Assembly: GCF_008761635.1 (NCBI RefSeq)
Contig: NZ_CP044344.1
Location: 1,984,001 to 2,048,000 of the forward strand
Reading direction: 5' to 3'
Length of the DNA stretch: 64,000 nt
DNA from: Nocardioides cynanchi
GTDB taxonomy: Bacteria; Actinomycetota; Actinomycetes; Propionibacteriales; Nocardioidaceae
Position numbers and translations under genes: made by a program. Under the pieces are notes generated by a model, which was not told the DNA's origin, searched no databases, and was given only the letters and a program-made list of their open reading frames with translations. Positions 57,706-64,000 of this stretch are shown here, one piece after another; the first letter of the stretch is position 1, and each line of letters starts with the position of its first letter.

Positions 57706-58281
57706 ATGCTCCAGCCACACCCCACGACCACCGGGAGACCCGTGGTGCTGCAGATCTCCGCACTGTCGGTCGACGGTCGCATCTGCGAGTCCGGCAGCGA
57801 GTTCGAGCGCTGGGCGGACCCGATCGTCGATCCCGAGCGGGACGCCTGGATGGTCGACTCGCTGTGGCGGGCCGGCGTCCACATCATGGGCGGCACGACG
57901 TTCCAGGACATGTCCGACTGGTGGCCGAGCTCCACGGGCGTCTTCGCCGAGGTGATGAACAGCATTCCCAAGGTGGGCTTCTCGTCGACCCTGACCGAGC
58001 CCACCTGGGCGGACTCGCGGATCGTCAGCGGCGACCTCGGCCAGGAGATCCGGGAGCTCAAGGCCACCGGCGACGGCGAGATCATCGCCCACGGCGGCGC
58101 CGTCTTCGCCCGGGCTCTGGCGGCGGCCGACCTCGTCGACGAGTACCGACTGGTCGTCTACCCCTTCGCCGCCGCCCGCGGCGCGGCGTTGTTCGAGGCG
58201 GTCTCCCCCGGCCGCCCGCTGCACTTGCACTCGTGCACGCCGTTCCCGTCGGGGTGCGTCGCGATGGTCTACCGGCGATGA
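57706..58281 (+). CDS. Dihydrofolate reductase-fold (RibD C-terminal) family protein
   Basis: A 191-aa protein starting at ATG 57706 with AGGAGG 6 nt upstream. The RibD_C/DHFR-like fold is marked by ISALSVDGRICESG, HIMGGTTFQDM, IPKVGFSSTL, EIIAHGGAVFARAL and EYRLVVYPF. Members reduce diverse NADPH-linked substrates rather than dihydrofolate. It is coupled (ATGA) to the YciI-family gene; such pairs are commonly run by YafY-type regulators, and one lies at 63216. Confidence 0.88.
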   Translation: MLQPHPTTTGRPVVLQISALSVDGRICESGSEFERWADPIVDPERDAWMVDSLWRAGVHIMGGTTFQDMSDWWPSSTGVFAEVMNSIPKVGFSSTLTEPTWADSRIVSGDLGQEIRELKATGDGEIIAHGGAVFARALAAADLVDEYRLVVYPFAAARGAALFEAVSPGRPLHLHSCTPFPSGCVAMVYRR

Positions 58282-58631
58282 GCACCTACATCGTGATGAT
58301 CTACGGCGACGAGGGCGTCTGGGAGGCGTGGAGCGAGGAGCAGGGTCGGGCCAACGCCGCGGCCCACGGGGCGTTCAACGCCCGGCACGGCGCGGCCGTG
58401 GTGGGCGGCCACGAGCTCGACCGGTCGTGGCGAGGACGCTCGATCCGTGCCGACACCGAGGGCCGGGTCCAGGTCACCGACGGAGCGTTCCTGCCCGGGT
58501 CGACGGTGCTCGGCGGCTACTACCTGATCGAGGCCGACGACCTGGAGCACGCCGTCCGGATCGCCGCCGACCTCCCGGAGGCGTCGGCGCCGTCGAGCGG
58601 CGTGGAGGTCCGCCCCATCGCCGCACCCTGA
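58278..58631 (+). CDS. YciI/DGPF-domain protein
   Basis: A 117-aa protein starting at ATG 58278, overlapping the DHFR-like stop by 4 bp. MSTYIVMIYGDEGVWEAW and the central HGAAVVGGHELD ... YYLIEADDLEHAVRIAADLP match the ferredoxin-like YciI/DGPF fold (members often act as dimeric enzymes or accessory proteins). The usual DGPF motif is here TDGAF. Function not defined; probably works with the preceding reductase-like protein. Confidence 0.85.
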   Translation: MSTYIVMIYGDEGVWEAWSEEQGRANAAAHGAFNARHGAAVVGGHELDRSWRGRSIRADTEGRVQVTDGAFLPGSTVLGGYYLIEADDLEHAVRIAADLPEASAPSSGVEVRPIAAP

Positions 58632-58638
58632 GGCGACG

Positions 58639-60093
58639 TCAGCAGACCGCGCCCAGGTTGCTCGCGTCGTTCGCCGCGTAGCCGGAGTTCATGGAGCCGA
58701 TCGAGCCGCCGGTCACCGTCGTCGGCAGCCGCTTCCGGTGGTGGTGCGCTGCCGGCGGCCGGGTCGAGGCGGCGATGGCCTGGGCGACCTTGCGCCGGAT
58801 CAGGGGGATGTCGGGGTTGCCGGTGTCGATCATCGGCGGCACCAGCGAGAGGGTGGAGACCGGCTGGGCCTTCGCCTTCAGGGCCAGCTGCATGAACCGG
58901 TCTACCTCGCTCGGTGGGATGTCGGTCGACACCATGGCCGAGGACGCCTTCGCGATCTTCTCGAAGTTGGTGAGCACGGTCTTCGGGCTGATCTGGTGGA
59001 GCATCGCGTTCATCACGCACTTCTGGCGCGCCATCCGGGAGTAGTCGTCGGATGAGTCCCGCGAGCGGGCGAACCACAGGGTGTCGAAGCCGTCGAGCTT
59101 GCGGACCCCGGGCTGGATGTAGCCGGTCACGTCGGCGCCGAGGCCGCCGACCGGGATCGGCTGCCGCACGTTGAGGGTGACCCCACCGACCGCGTCGACG
59201 AGCCCGCGGAAGCCGGCCAGGTTGACCATCGCCCAGTAGTTGATCTTCAGGCCGGTGATGCCCTCGATCGCCGAGATGGTGCCGTTCATGCCGGGGTTCT
59301 TGACGCCCTTGAACAGCGAGGTGTGGTCACCGACCCAGGTCGGGATGCCGTTCAGCTCGCAGTTGGGGTAGCCGCAGTTGAAGCCGTGCGGCCACGCCTT
59401 GTGCATGATCGAGCCTTTGGCGAACGGGAAGTCGGTCATGTTGCGCGGCAGCCCGATCAGCACGGACTTGCCGGTGGCCGCGTCGATGCTGGCCACGGTC
59501 ATCGAGTCGGTGCGCATCCCCCAGCGGCCCGCCCCGGAGTCGCCGCCGACCAGCAGCACGTTGAAGCGGCCCGCGTGCGAGCCGGTCACCGTGTCGCCGG
59601 CGAACAGCGTCAGCACGAACGTCCGCTGGACGCCGACCAGATGGGCGCCGAACAGCAGCGCTCCGGCGACCGAGAAGCACAGCACGCCGTTCACCCCGAC
59701 GACGGTCCGTCGGTGGTTCAGCGACAGCGTCAGCGGCTGGCCGAGCCGCCAGGCGTCCACGAACAGGGCGGCCCACCCGACGGCCAGCAGCATCAGCCCG
59801 AGCCGCAGGTAACCCAGCGCGGTGGTGTTGAACACCAGCCAGAAGGCGTACTCGTGCCACACGGCAGCCAGCACGAGGCTGCCCAGCGCCGCCACCAGGA
59901 CGGCGGCCCAGATCCGGGTCGCGATCCGGCCGACCCGACGGTTGCCCGCGATCAGCTGGGCCGAGCCGGGGACGACCAGCGTCATCACCATCAGCATCAG
60001 CGCACGGCGGTAGCGCACACCGGCAGCGCGGTCGTCGGCGGTGGCCCGGTCGAGCGTGGACTCGAGCCGGCCCGGGGAAGTGGGCAGCCCCAT
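58639..60093 (-). CDS. LytR-CpsA-Psr (LCP) ligase, multi-helix type
   Basis: A 484-aa protein starting at ATG 60093 with GAAGGA upstream. Unlike most LCP proteins it has four or five membrane helices in the first ~155 residues (LMLMVMTLVVPGSAQLI; AAVLVAALGSLVLAAVW; LGLMLLAVGWAALFVDAW; VNGVLCFSVAGALLFG). The LCP domain (~180-400) has LLVGGDSGAGRWGMRTDSM, LPRNMTDFP, the Arg-rich FARSRDSSDDYSRMARQ and GGVTLNV. LCP enzymes attach polymers (teichoic acid, arabinogalactan) from polyprenyl carriers to peptidoglycan. Divergent from a second LCP gene. Confidence 0.9.
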   Translation of the reverse strand: MGLPTSPGRLESTLDRATADDRAAGVRYRRALMLMVMTLVVPGSAQLIAGNRRVGRIATRIWAAVLVAALGSLVLAAVWHEYAFWLVFNTTALGYLRLGLMLLAVGWAALFVDAWRLGQPLTLSLNHRRTVVGVNGVLCFSVAGALLFGAHLVGVQRTFVLTLFAGDTVTGSHAGRFNVLLVGGDSGAGRWGMRTDSMTVASIDAATGKSVLIGLPRNMTDFPFAKGSIMHKAWPHGFNCGYPNCELNGIPTWVGDHTSLFKGVKNPGMNGTISAIEGITGLKINYWAMVNLAGFRGLVDAVGGVTLNVRQPIPVGGLGADVTGYIQPGVRKLDGFDTLWFARSRDSSDDYSRMARQKCVMNAMLHQISPKTVLTNFEKIAKASSAMVSTDIPPSEVDRFMQLALKAKAQPVSTLSLVPPMIDTGNPDIPLIRRKVAQAIAASTRPPAAHHHRKRLPTTVTGGSIGSMNSGYAANDASNLGAVC

Positions 60094-60199
60094 GTGAGGT
60101 GTCCTTCGGTGCTGGGGAAGTAGCCTCGCCAGTATCACCAGCCACATCGGCCACAGGGCGGTACGACGCGCCGAATCCGGAGGTTTGGGTCGTGGCCGG

Positions 60200-60205
60200 T
60201 AATCT
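60200..60205 (+). promoter_or_regulatory. -10 hexamer TAATCT, leaderless start of the LCP gene at 60212
   Basis: TAATCT ends 6 nt before ATG 60212; no Shine-Dalgarno. Confidence 0.55.
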
Positions 60206-60211
60206 GCGCTC

Positions 60212-61438
60212 ATGTCCGACGACTGGCTGTTCGGCGGCCGATCGGGCGGCTCCCCCGGCTCCGGGTCCGACGAGCGATCGGGAGCGGACGCCGACGCGAC
60301 CCGCGCCGTACCCCGTGAGCCCGGCCCCGACGAGACCCGGGTGATGCCGACGATGCCGCGCACCCAGCCCACCGGGGCCTCCCGCCCACAGCCGCCGCGG
60401 CCGGTCCCGCCACCACCCAGGACCACCGCGGCGGGGACCGGGTCCACGAGCACCGCAGGCACGTCCGGAAGCAGGTTCGGCCGGATCGGACGGCCCCACT
60501 TCAAGCTGCGCTACCTCTGGCTCCTGCTCGTGCTGTGGCTGGTCTACCTGATCGCCGTCCCGTTCTTCGCGTGGTCGAAGGCCGACAAGATCAACGCCTT
60601 CCCGGCCGGCCATCGGCCCGCGGACCAGTCCGGCACCAACTACCTGCTCGTCGGCAGCGACTCACGCGCCGGGCTGACCGCCGCGCAGCGCAAGGCGTTG
60701 CACACCGGCAACGCCTCGGGCCAGCGCACCGACACGATCGTGCTGGTGCACACCGGCAGCGGACCGACGCTGACGATGTCGATCCCCCGTGACTCCAACG
60801 TGCCGGTGCCCGGTCACGGCACCACCAAGATCAACGCCGCCTTCGCCTACGGCGGCCCCAAGCTGCTGGTCCAGACCGTCGAGCAGGACACCGGCATCCA
60901 CATCGACCACTACGTCGAGATCGGGCTGGGCGGCTTCGTCAACATCGTCGACTCCGTCGGCGGCATCACCATCTGCCCGAGCCACAACATGAACGACAAG
61001 CTGGCCAACCTGCACGTGAAGAAGGGCTGCCAGCACGCCGCCGGCCCGGTCGCGCTGGCGTATGCCCGCTCGCGGCACGCGGACCCCAAGCTCGGTGACA
61101 TCGCCCGGGGCGGCCAGCAGCGCGAGGTGATGGCGGCGGTCGGCCACAAGGCGCTGTCGCCGTGGACGGTGGTCAACCCGTTCCGCTACTGGAACCTCTG
61201 GACCTCCGCCACCGACAACCTCACCGTCGACGACACCATGGGAGTCGTCGCGATGGGCCACTTCGGCTGGGCGATGACCCACTCCGACCTGACCTGCCCG
61301 GTGCCGATCAGCAACCTCGCGGTCACCTGGGACCCGACCCGGTCCAAGCAGATGTTCCACGACATCATCACCGACGACACCTCGGCGATCGGCAAGACGC
61401 TCTGCACGAAGTCCGGCCTGCCGGTCTCGGGCGGCTAG
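60212..61438 (+). CDS. LytR-CpsA-Psr (LCP) ligase, single-pass type
   Basis: A 408-aa protein: a ~95-residue Ser/Pro/Arg-rich cytoplasmic tail (PQPPRPVPPPPRTT), one membrane helix (~101-122, YLWLLLVLWLVYLIAVPFFAW), then the LCP domain with LLVGSDSRAG, GQRTDTIVLVH, SIPRDSNV, INAAFAYGG and ALAYARSRHAD. These include the Arg/Asp residues that bind the polyprenyl pyrophosphate. Attachment of a wall polymer, perhaps the galactan made at 45702-52490, is a fair inference. Its last 4 bp overlap the convergent paaK gene. Confidence 0.92.
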   Translation: MSDDWLFGGRSGGSPGSGSDERSGADADATRAVPREPGPDETRVMPTMPRTQPTGASRPQPPRPVPPPPRTTAAGTGSTSTAGTSGSRFGRIGRPHFKLRYLWLLLVLWLVYLIAVPFFAWSKADKINAFPAGHRPADQSGTNYLLVGSDSRAGLTAAQRKALHTGNASGQRTDTIVLVHTGSGPTLTMSIPRDSNVPVPGHGTTKINAAFAYGGPKLLVQTVEQDTGIHIDHYVEIGLGGFVNIVDSVGGITICPSHNMNDKLANLHVKKGCQHAAGPVALAYARSRHADPKLGDIARGGQQREVMAAVGHKALSPWTVVNPFRYWNLWTSATDNLTVDDTMGVVAMGHFGWAMTHSDLTCPVPISNLAVTWDPTRSKQMFHDIITDDTSAIGKTLCTKSGLPVSGG

Positions 61439-62712
61439 CCCCGCTGGTCGCTGATCCGCCTCGCCTTGCCCAGCGAGCGCTCCAGGCTGTGGGGGGCCAC
61501 CACCTCGACCCGGGCGGTCACGCCGACCCGGGTCTTGATCCGCTCGGCGAGCTCGTTCCCGAGGCGGCCCGTCTCCTCGGCGCCGGGCTCACCCACCGAC
61601 TCGACCCGCACCGTGAGCTCGTCGAGGTTGCCGGGCCGGGTCAGCACGCAGACGTAGTGCGGGGTCAGCCCGGCCATCGCCAGGATCTGCTCCTCCACCT
61701 GGGTCGGGAAGACGTTCACCCCGCGCACGATCATCATGTCGTCGGTACGGCCGGTGACCTTCTGCATCCGCCGGAAGGCCGGGTACGCCGTACCCGGGAG
61801 CAGGCGGGTCAGGTCGCGGGTGCGGTATCGGATCACCGGCATCGCCTGCTTGGTCAGGCTGGTGACGACCAGCTCGCCCTCCTCGCCGTCGGGCACCGGC
61901 TCGAGGGTGAGGGGGTCCACGATCTCGGGCAGGAAGTGGTCCTCCCAGACGTGCAGGCCGTCCTGCGTCTCCGCCGCCTCCTGACTGACCCCGGGCCCCA
62001 TCACCTCGCTGAGGCCGTAGACGTCGACCGCCTTCAGCCGGGTCCTCGCCTCGACGGCGTGCCGCATCTCGTCGGTCCACGGCTCGGCCCCGAAGATCCC
62101 GACCTCGAGGCTGGTCTCGCGGGGGTCGACCCCCTGCGCCTCGAGCTCGTCGAGGATGCTCAGGAAGTACGACGGCGTCACCATGATCACCCGCGGCTCG
62201 AGATCCACGATCAGCTGCGCCTGCCGCTCGGTCATGCCACCACTGACCGGCACCACCGTGCAGCCCAGCCGCTCCGCGCCGTAGTGGGCGCCGAGGCCGC
62301 CGGTGAACAGCCCGTAGCCGTAGGCGACGTGGACGATGTCGCCCGGCCGGCCCCCGGCGGCCCGGATCGACCGGGCCATCAGCTCCGACCAGGTGTCGAG
62401 GTCGTCCGCGGTGTAGCCGACCACGGTGGGCTTGCCCGTCGTACCGCTGCTGGCGTGGATCCGGTTCACCTGCTCTCGCGGCACCGCGAACATGCCGTAC
62501 GGGTAGTTGTCCCGCAGGTCGGCCTTGGTGGTGAACGGGAAGTGCCGCAGGTCGGACAGTGACGTCAGGTCGTCGTGGTGCACGCCGGCCGCGTCGAAGG
62601 ACCGCCTGTAGTGCGGCACGTGGGCGTAGACCCGCCGCAGGGTGTCGCGCAGGCTGCCCAGCTGGTGCGCCTCGAGCTCGTCGCGGGTCAGCTCCGGGAT
62701 CTCACCGCTCAT
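61435..62712 (-). CDS. paaK: Phenylacetate-CoA ligase
   Basis: A 425-aa AMP-forming ligase: the adenylate loop SSGTTGKPTVVGYT, DVYGLSEVMGPG, the RTRD and GRTDDMMIVRGVNVFP region, and the C-terminal GKARR Lys position. It activates phenylacetate to phenylacetyl-CoA, first step of the aerobic paa pathway. ATG 62712 follows TAGTCT by 6 nt. The partial gene at the right edge is a PaaI-type thioesterase, so a paa region may start here. Confidence 0.93.
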   Translation of the reverse strand: MSGEIPELTRDELEAHQLGSLRDTLRRVYAHVPHYRRSFDAAGVHHDDLTSLSDLRHFPFTTKADLRDNYPYGMFAVPREQVNRIHASSGTTGKPTVVGYTADDLDTWSELMARSIRAAGGRPGDIVHVAYGYGLFTGGLGAHYGAERLGCTVVPVSGGMTERQAQLIVDLEPRVIMVTPSYFLSILDELEAQGVDPRETSLEVGIFGAEPWTDEMRHAVEARTRLKAVDVYGLSEVMGPGVSQEAAETQDGLHVWEDHFLPEIVDPLTLEPVPDGEEGELVVTSLTKQAMPVIRYRTRDLTRLLPGTAYPAFRRMQKVTGRTDDMMIVRGVNVFPTQVEEQILAMAGLTPHYVCVLTRPGNLDELTVRVESVGEPGAEETGRLGNELAERIKTRVGVTARVEVVAPHSLERSLGKARRISDQRG

Positions 62713-62718
62713 GCAGGG

Positions 62719-62724
62719 AGACTA
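62719..62724 (-). promoter_or_regulatory. -10 hexamer TAGTCT, leaderless start of paaK
   Basis: TAGTCT on the minus strand ends 6 nt before ATG 62712. It overlaps the stop of the upstream conserved gene. Confidence 0.55.
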
Positions 62725-63138
62725 GATCGCCCGCATCCGGTTGTTGCGCGCCGCGTGCTCGACCTCGGCCAGGCCCAGCGCCTCGAGCACCGGCGGGACG
62801 TAGCTGCCGAAGCGTCCCCGCAGGCCCTTCTTCAGGCCGTACCAGCCGCCGACCGGGTTGGCGGCCGACCGACCCCAGGCCTCGACGGTGTCGGGCTTGG
62901 CCTCCTTCTGCTCGTCCGCGTTGCCGAGCAGCACCCAGTCGCCGCGCTCGGCGAGCATCGCGTGCAGGTCGTCGATGCACGACAGGTGGTAGCGCAGCTG
63001 CGTCGTGCCGACCTGGACCACGAGCGCGGGGGGCTCGGCGTCCGGGTCGCGGTAGGCCTCGTACTCCGACGTTCCGGGCGGCGTCGCCAGCACCCACGGG
63101 TCCTCGCGCGTTCCCGCACCCTCGACCTCGACCGCCAT
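62722..63138 (-). CDS. Conserved hypothetical protein (DUF6855-like)
   Basis: A 138-aa soluble protein starting at ATG 63138 with GGAGGAGG upstream. The sequence is distinctive and well structured: GTREDPWVLATPPGTSEY, LVVQVGTTQLRYHLSCIDDLHAML, ERGDWVLLGNADEQK, GGWYGLKKGLRGRFGSYVPP and AEVEHAARNNRMRA. I recall closely similar actinobacterial proteins, possibly named DUF6855; that name needs checking. No catalytic motif is known. Located directly upstream of paaK. Confidence 0.75.
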   Translation of the reverse strand: MAVEVEGAGTREDPWVLATPPGTSEYEAYRDPDAEPPALVVQVGTTQLRYHLSCIDDLHAMLAERGDWVLLGNADEQKEAKPDTVEAWGRSAANPVGGWYGLKKGLRGRFGSYVPPVLEALGLAEVEHAARNNRMRAI

Positions 63139-63195
63139 CACCGACCTCCTCCCGGCCGGGCTCCCTACCCGTCCGGGAGACACGCTACGACCAAT

Positions 63196-63216
63196 TCCTG
63201 ACATCTCTTGTCAGGA
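63196..63216. promoter_or_regulatory. Operator palindrome abutting the YafY-type regulator start
   Basis: Arms TCCTGACA (63196-63203) and TGTCAGGA (63209-63216) are perfectly complementary over 8 bp with a 5-bp centre TCTCT. The second arm contains the A of ATG 63216, so a bound regulator would block its own initiation. TGACA-n5-TGTCA spacing suits a dimeric HTH regulator. Confidence 0.65.
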
Positions 63217-63746
63217 TGCTTCGAACCCCCGATGCTGGGCCGGTGCGCGCCGGCCGACTGCTCAGCCTGGTCTCGATCCTGGGTCGCGAGGGTCGTACGA
63301 CGGTGGCCGAGCTCGCTCGGCGGCTCGAGGTCAGCGAGCGGACGATCCTGCGCGACCTGGAGGTGCTCTCGGGCTCGGGCGTGCCCGTCCGGGCCACGCG
63401 CGGGGTGGGCGGCGGCGTCGAGCTGATCGAGGGCTACCAACCGGCCCTGCCGGGCCACGGGCTCCGCGGCGGTCCGCGTCGTGCCGGCACGGCCCGGATG
63501 ACGGTCCGGATCAGCGACGAGGGCCGGCGGACGGCCGCGATCCTCGGCCACCTCCAGCCGCTCCGGCCGAGACCGGAGCCGCCGGAGGCGGACGGCTGGC
63601 TCACCGCGACCTGCCGGATGCGGTCGATGGAGACGATGGCCGTCGAGGTGCTCGCGCTGGGGCCCGAGGTCGAGGTGATCGCGCCACCGGAGCTCCGTGA
63701 GCTGGTCGCGGGCCTCAGCCGGAGCACCGCCCGGCTCTATCGCTGA
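63216..63746 (+). CDS. Short YafY/DeoR-type HTH regulator (WCX domain)
   Basis: A 176-aa protein. The N-terminal winged HTH (LLSLVSILGREGRTTVAELARRLEVSERTILRDLEVLSGSG) is followed by GGGVELIEGY, then a short linker and a C-terminal WCX-like segment (MTVRISDEGRRTAAIL; TCRMRSMETMAVEVLALGPEVEVIAPPELRELV). The WYL ligand core of full-length YafY proteins is absent; a compact natural subclass of this form probably exists. ATG 63216 is taken; GTG 63243 is an alternative that would leave the operator fully upstream. Such regulators often sit with YciI and DHFR-like genes (here 4.6 kb away). Confidence 0.8.
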   Translation: MLRTPDAGPVRAGRLLSLVSILGREGRTTVAELARRLEVSERTILRDLEVLSGSGVPVRATRGVGGGVELIEGYQPALPGHGLRGGPRRAGTARMTVRISDEGRRTAAILGHLQPLRPRPEPPEADGWLTATCRMRSMETMAVEVLALGPEVEVIAPPELRELVAGLSRSTARLYR

Positions 63747-64000
63747 CCCGGCTCCGGTACGTCGAAGAGCGTGCCGTCGATCTCCCGGCTGTGCCCCACG
63801 AAGACGGCGACGACCTCGTCGCCCACGGTGACCAGCACGTCGTACACCCCGTCGCGGCCGTCGCGCTCGCGCTCGGTCGCGGTGGCGACCAGCCGGTCAC
63901 CGAGCCTTGTCGGACGCCGGAACCGGATCTCGGCGCCGGCCGCGACGGTGGCCCGGTTGTAGGAGTTGCAGGCGAAGGCGAAGGCGCTGTCGGCGAGGGT
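63737..64000 (-). CDS. paaI: PaaI-family hotdog thioesterase, truncated by the window edge
   Basis: On the minus strand an open frame runs in from base 64000 to TAG at 63739-63737, giving the last 87 residues. It has the PaaI signature TLADSAFAFACNSYN at the start of the visible part (catalytic Asp in LAD), then AGAEIRFRRPTRLGDRLVATA and GVYDVLVTVGDEVVAVFVGHSREI. PaaI hydrolyses ring-hydroxylated phenylacetyl-CoA, rescuing CoA if the paa pathway stalls. It overlaps the convergent YafY-type gene by 10 bp. The N-terminus lies outside the window. Confidence 0.85.
   Translation of the reverse strand, partial: TLADSAFAFACNSYNRATVAAGAEIRFRRPTRLGDRLVATATERERDGRDGVYDVLVTVGDEVVAVFVGHSREIDGTLFDVPEPGQR

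Overview
The window is GC-rich, tightly packed and almost wholly protein-coding. Gene content and order point to a high-GC actinobacterium, most probably of the Nocardioidaceae (inference). The secA / hpf / comF / lpqB-mtrB-mtrA / ahcY order and the divergent whiB | cofD-fbiB pair are classic actinobacterial synteny. I found no tRNA, rRNA, CRISPR array, insertion sequence or prophage. Most long antisense frames are artefacts of GC-rich third positions.

Region 1 (1-11181) looks like a surface-polymer modification locus. It has three paralogous P-loop sulfotransferase-fold proteins, a LicD-type phosphotransferase fused to a methyltransferase, a small coiled-coil protein, a secreted phospholipase-D-type protein, two paralogous endonuclease/exonuclease/phosphatase (EEP) proteins (one fused to a degenerate alkaline-phosphatase-fold domain), and a lipoprotein sulfatase. 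Region 2 (11213-16405) holds an MgtE-N/PRC-barrel protein, DUF1003, Mrp, TatB, a hypothetical, a LysM protein and a small conserved protein next to secA. Region 3 (16419-30619) runs mostly leftward: secA, ycaQ-type glycosylase, [multicopper oxidase on +], an orphan response regulator, hpf, comF, lpqB-mtrB-mtrA, ahcY. Region 4 (30723-42728) has an MFS transporter, a CDF metal transporter, a TobH/SIS-like protein, Trm112, DUF3499, a zincin-like protein, DUF5719, a giant membrane glycosyltransferase, WhiB, and the F420 genes cofD-fbiB plus a TIGR03089 gene. Region 5 (42710-53606) is a secreted amidase with FG-GAP repeats followed by a compact galactofuranan export/assembly operon (Wzt, Wzm, GlfT2, Glf, two GT2 enzymes, a MraY-family protein). 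Region 6 (53745-64000) has a GT1 glycosyltransferase, a small secreted protein, a TetR/membrane-protein unit with its operator, mmuM, a DHFR-like/YciI pair, two divergent LCP ligases, paaK, a conserved small protein, a short YafY-type regulator and the 3' part of paaI.

A recurring regulatory feature is the leaderless start: a TANNNT or CANNNT hexamer ends 6-9 nt before an ATG/GTG that has no Shine-Dalgarno, at about 19 genes. These hexamers also settle several start choices. The most interesting regulatory signal is a phased 9-bp TGTGAC repeat in front of two envelope genes, the EEP-phosphatase fusion (7539-7565) and the FG-GAP amidase (45592-45627). It resembles the nonamer direct repeats known for MtrA, whose gene lies in this window.
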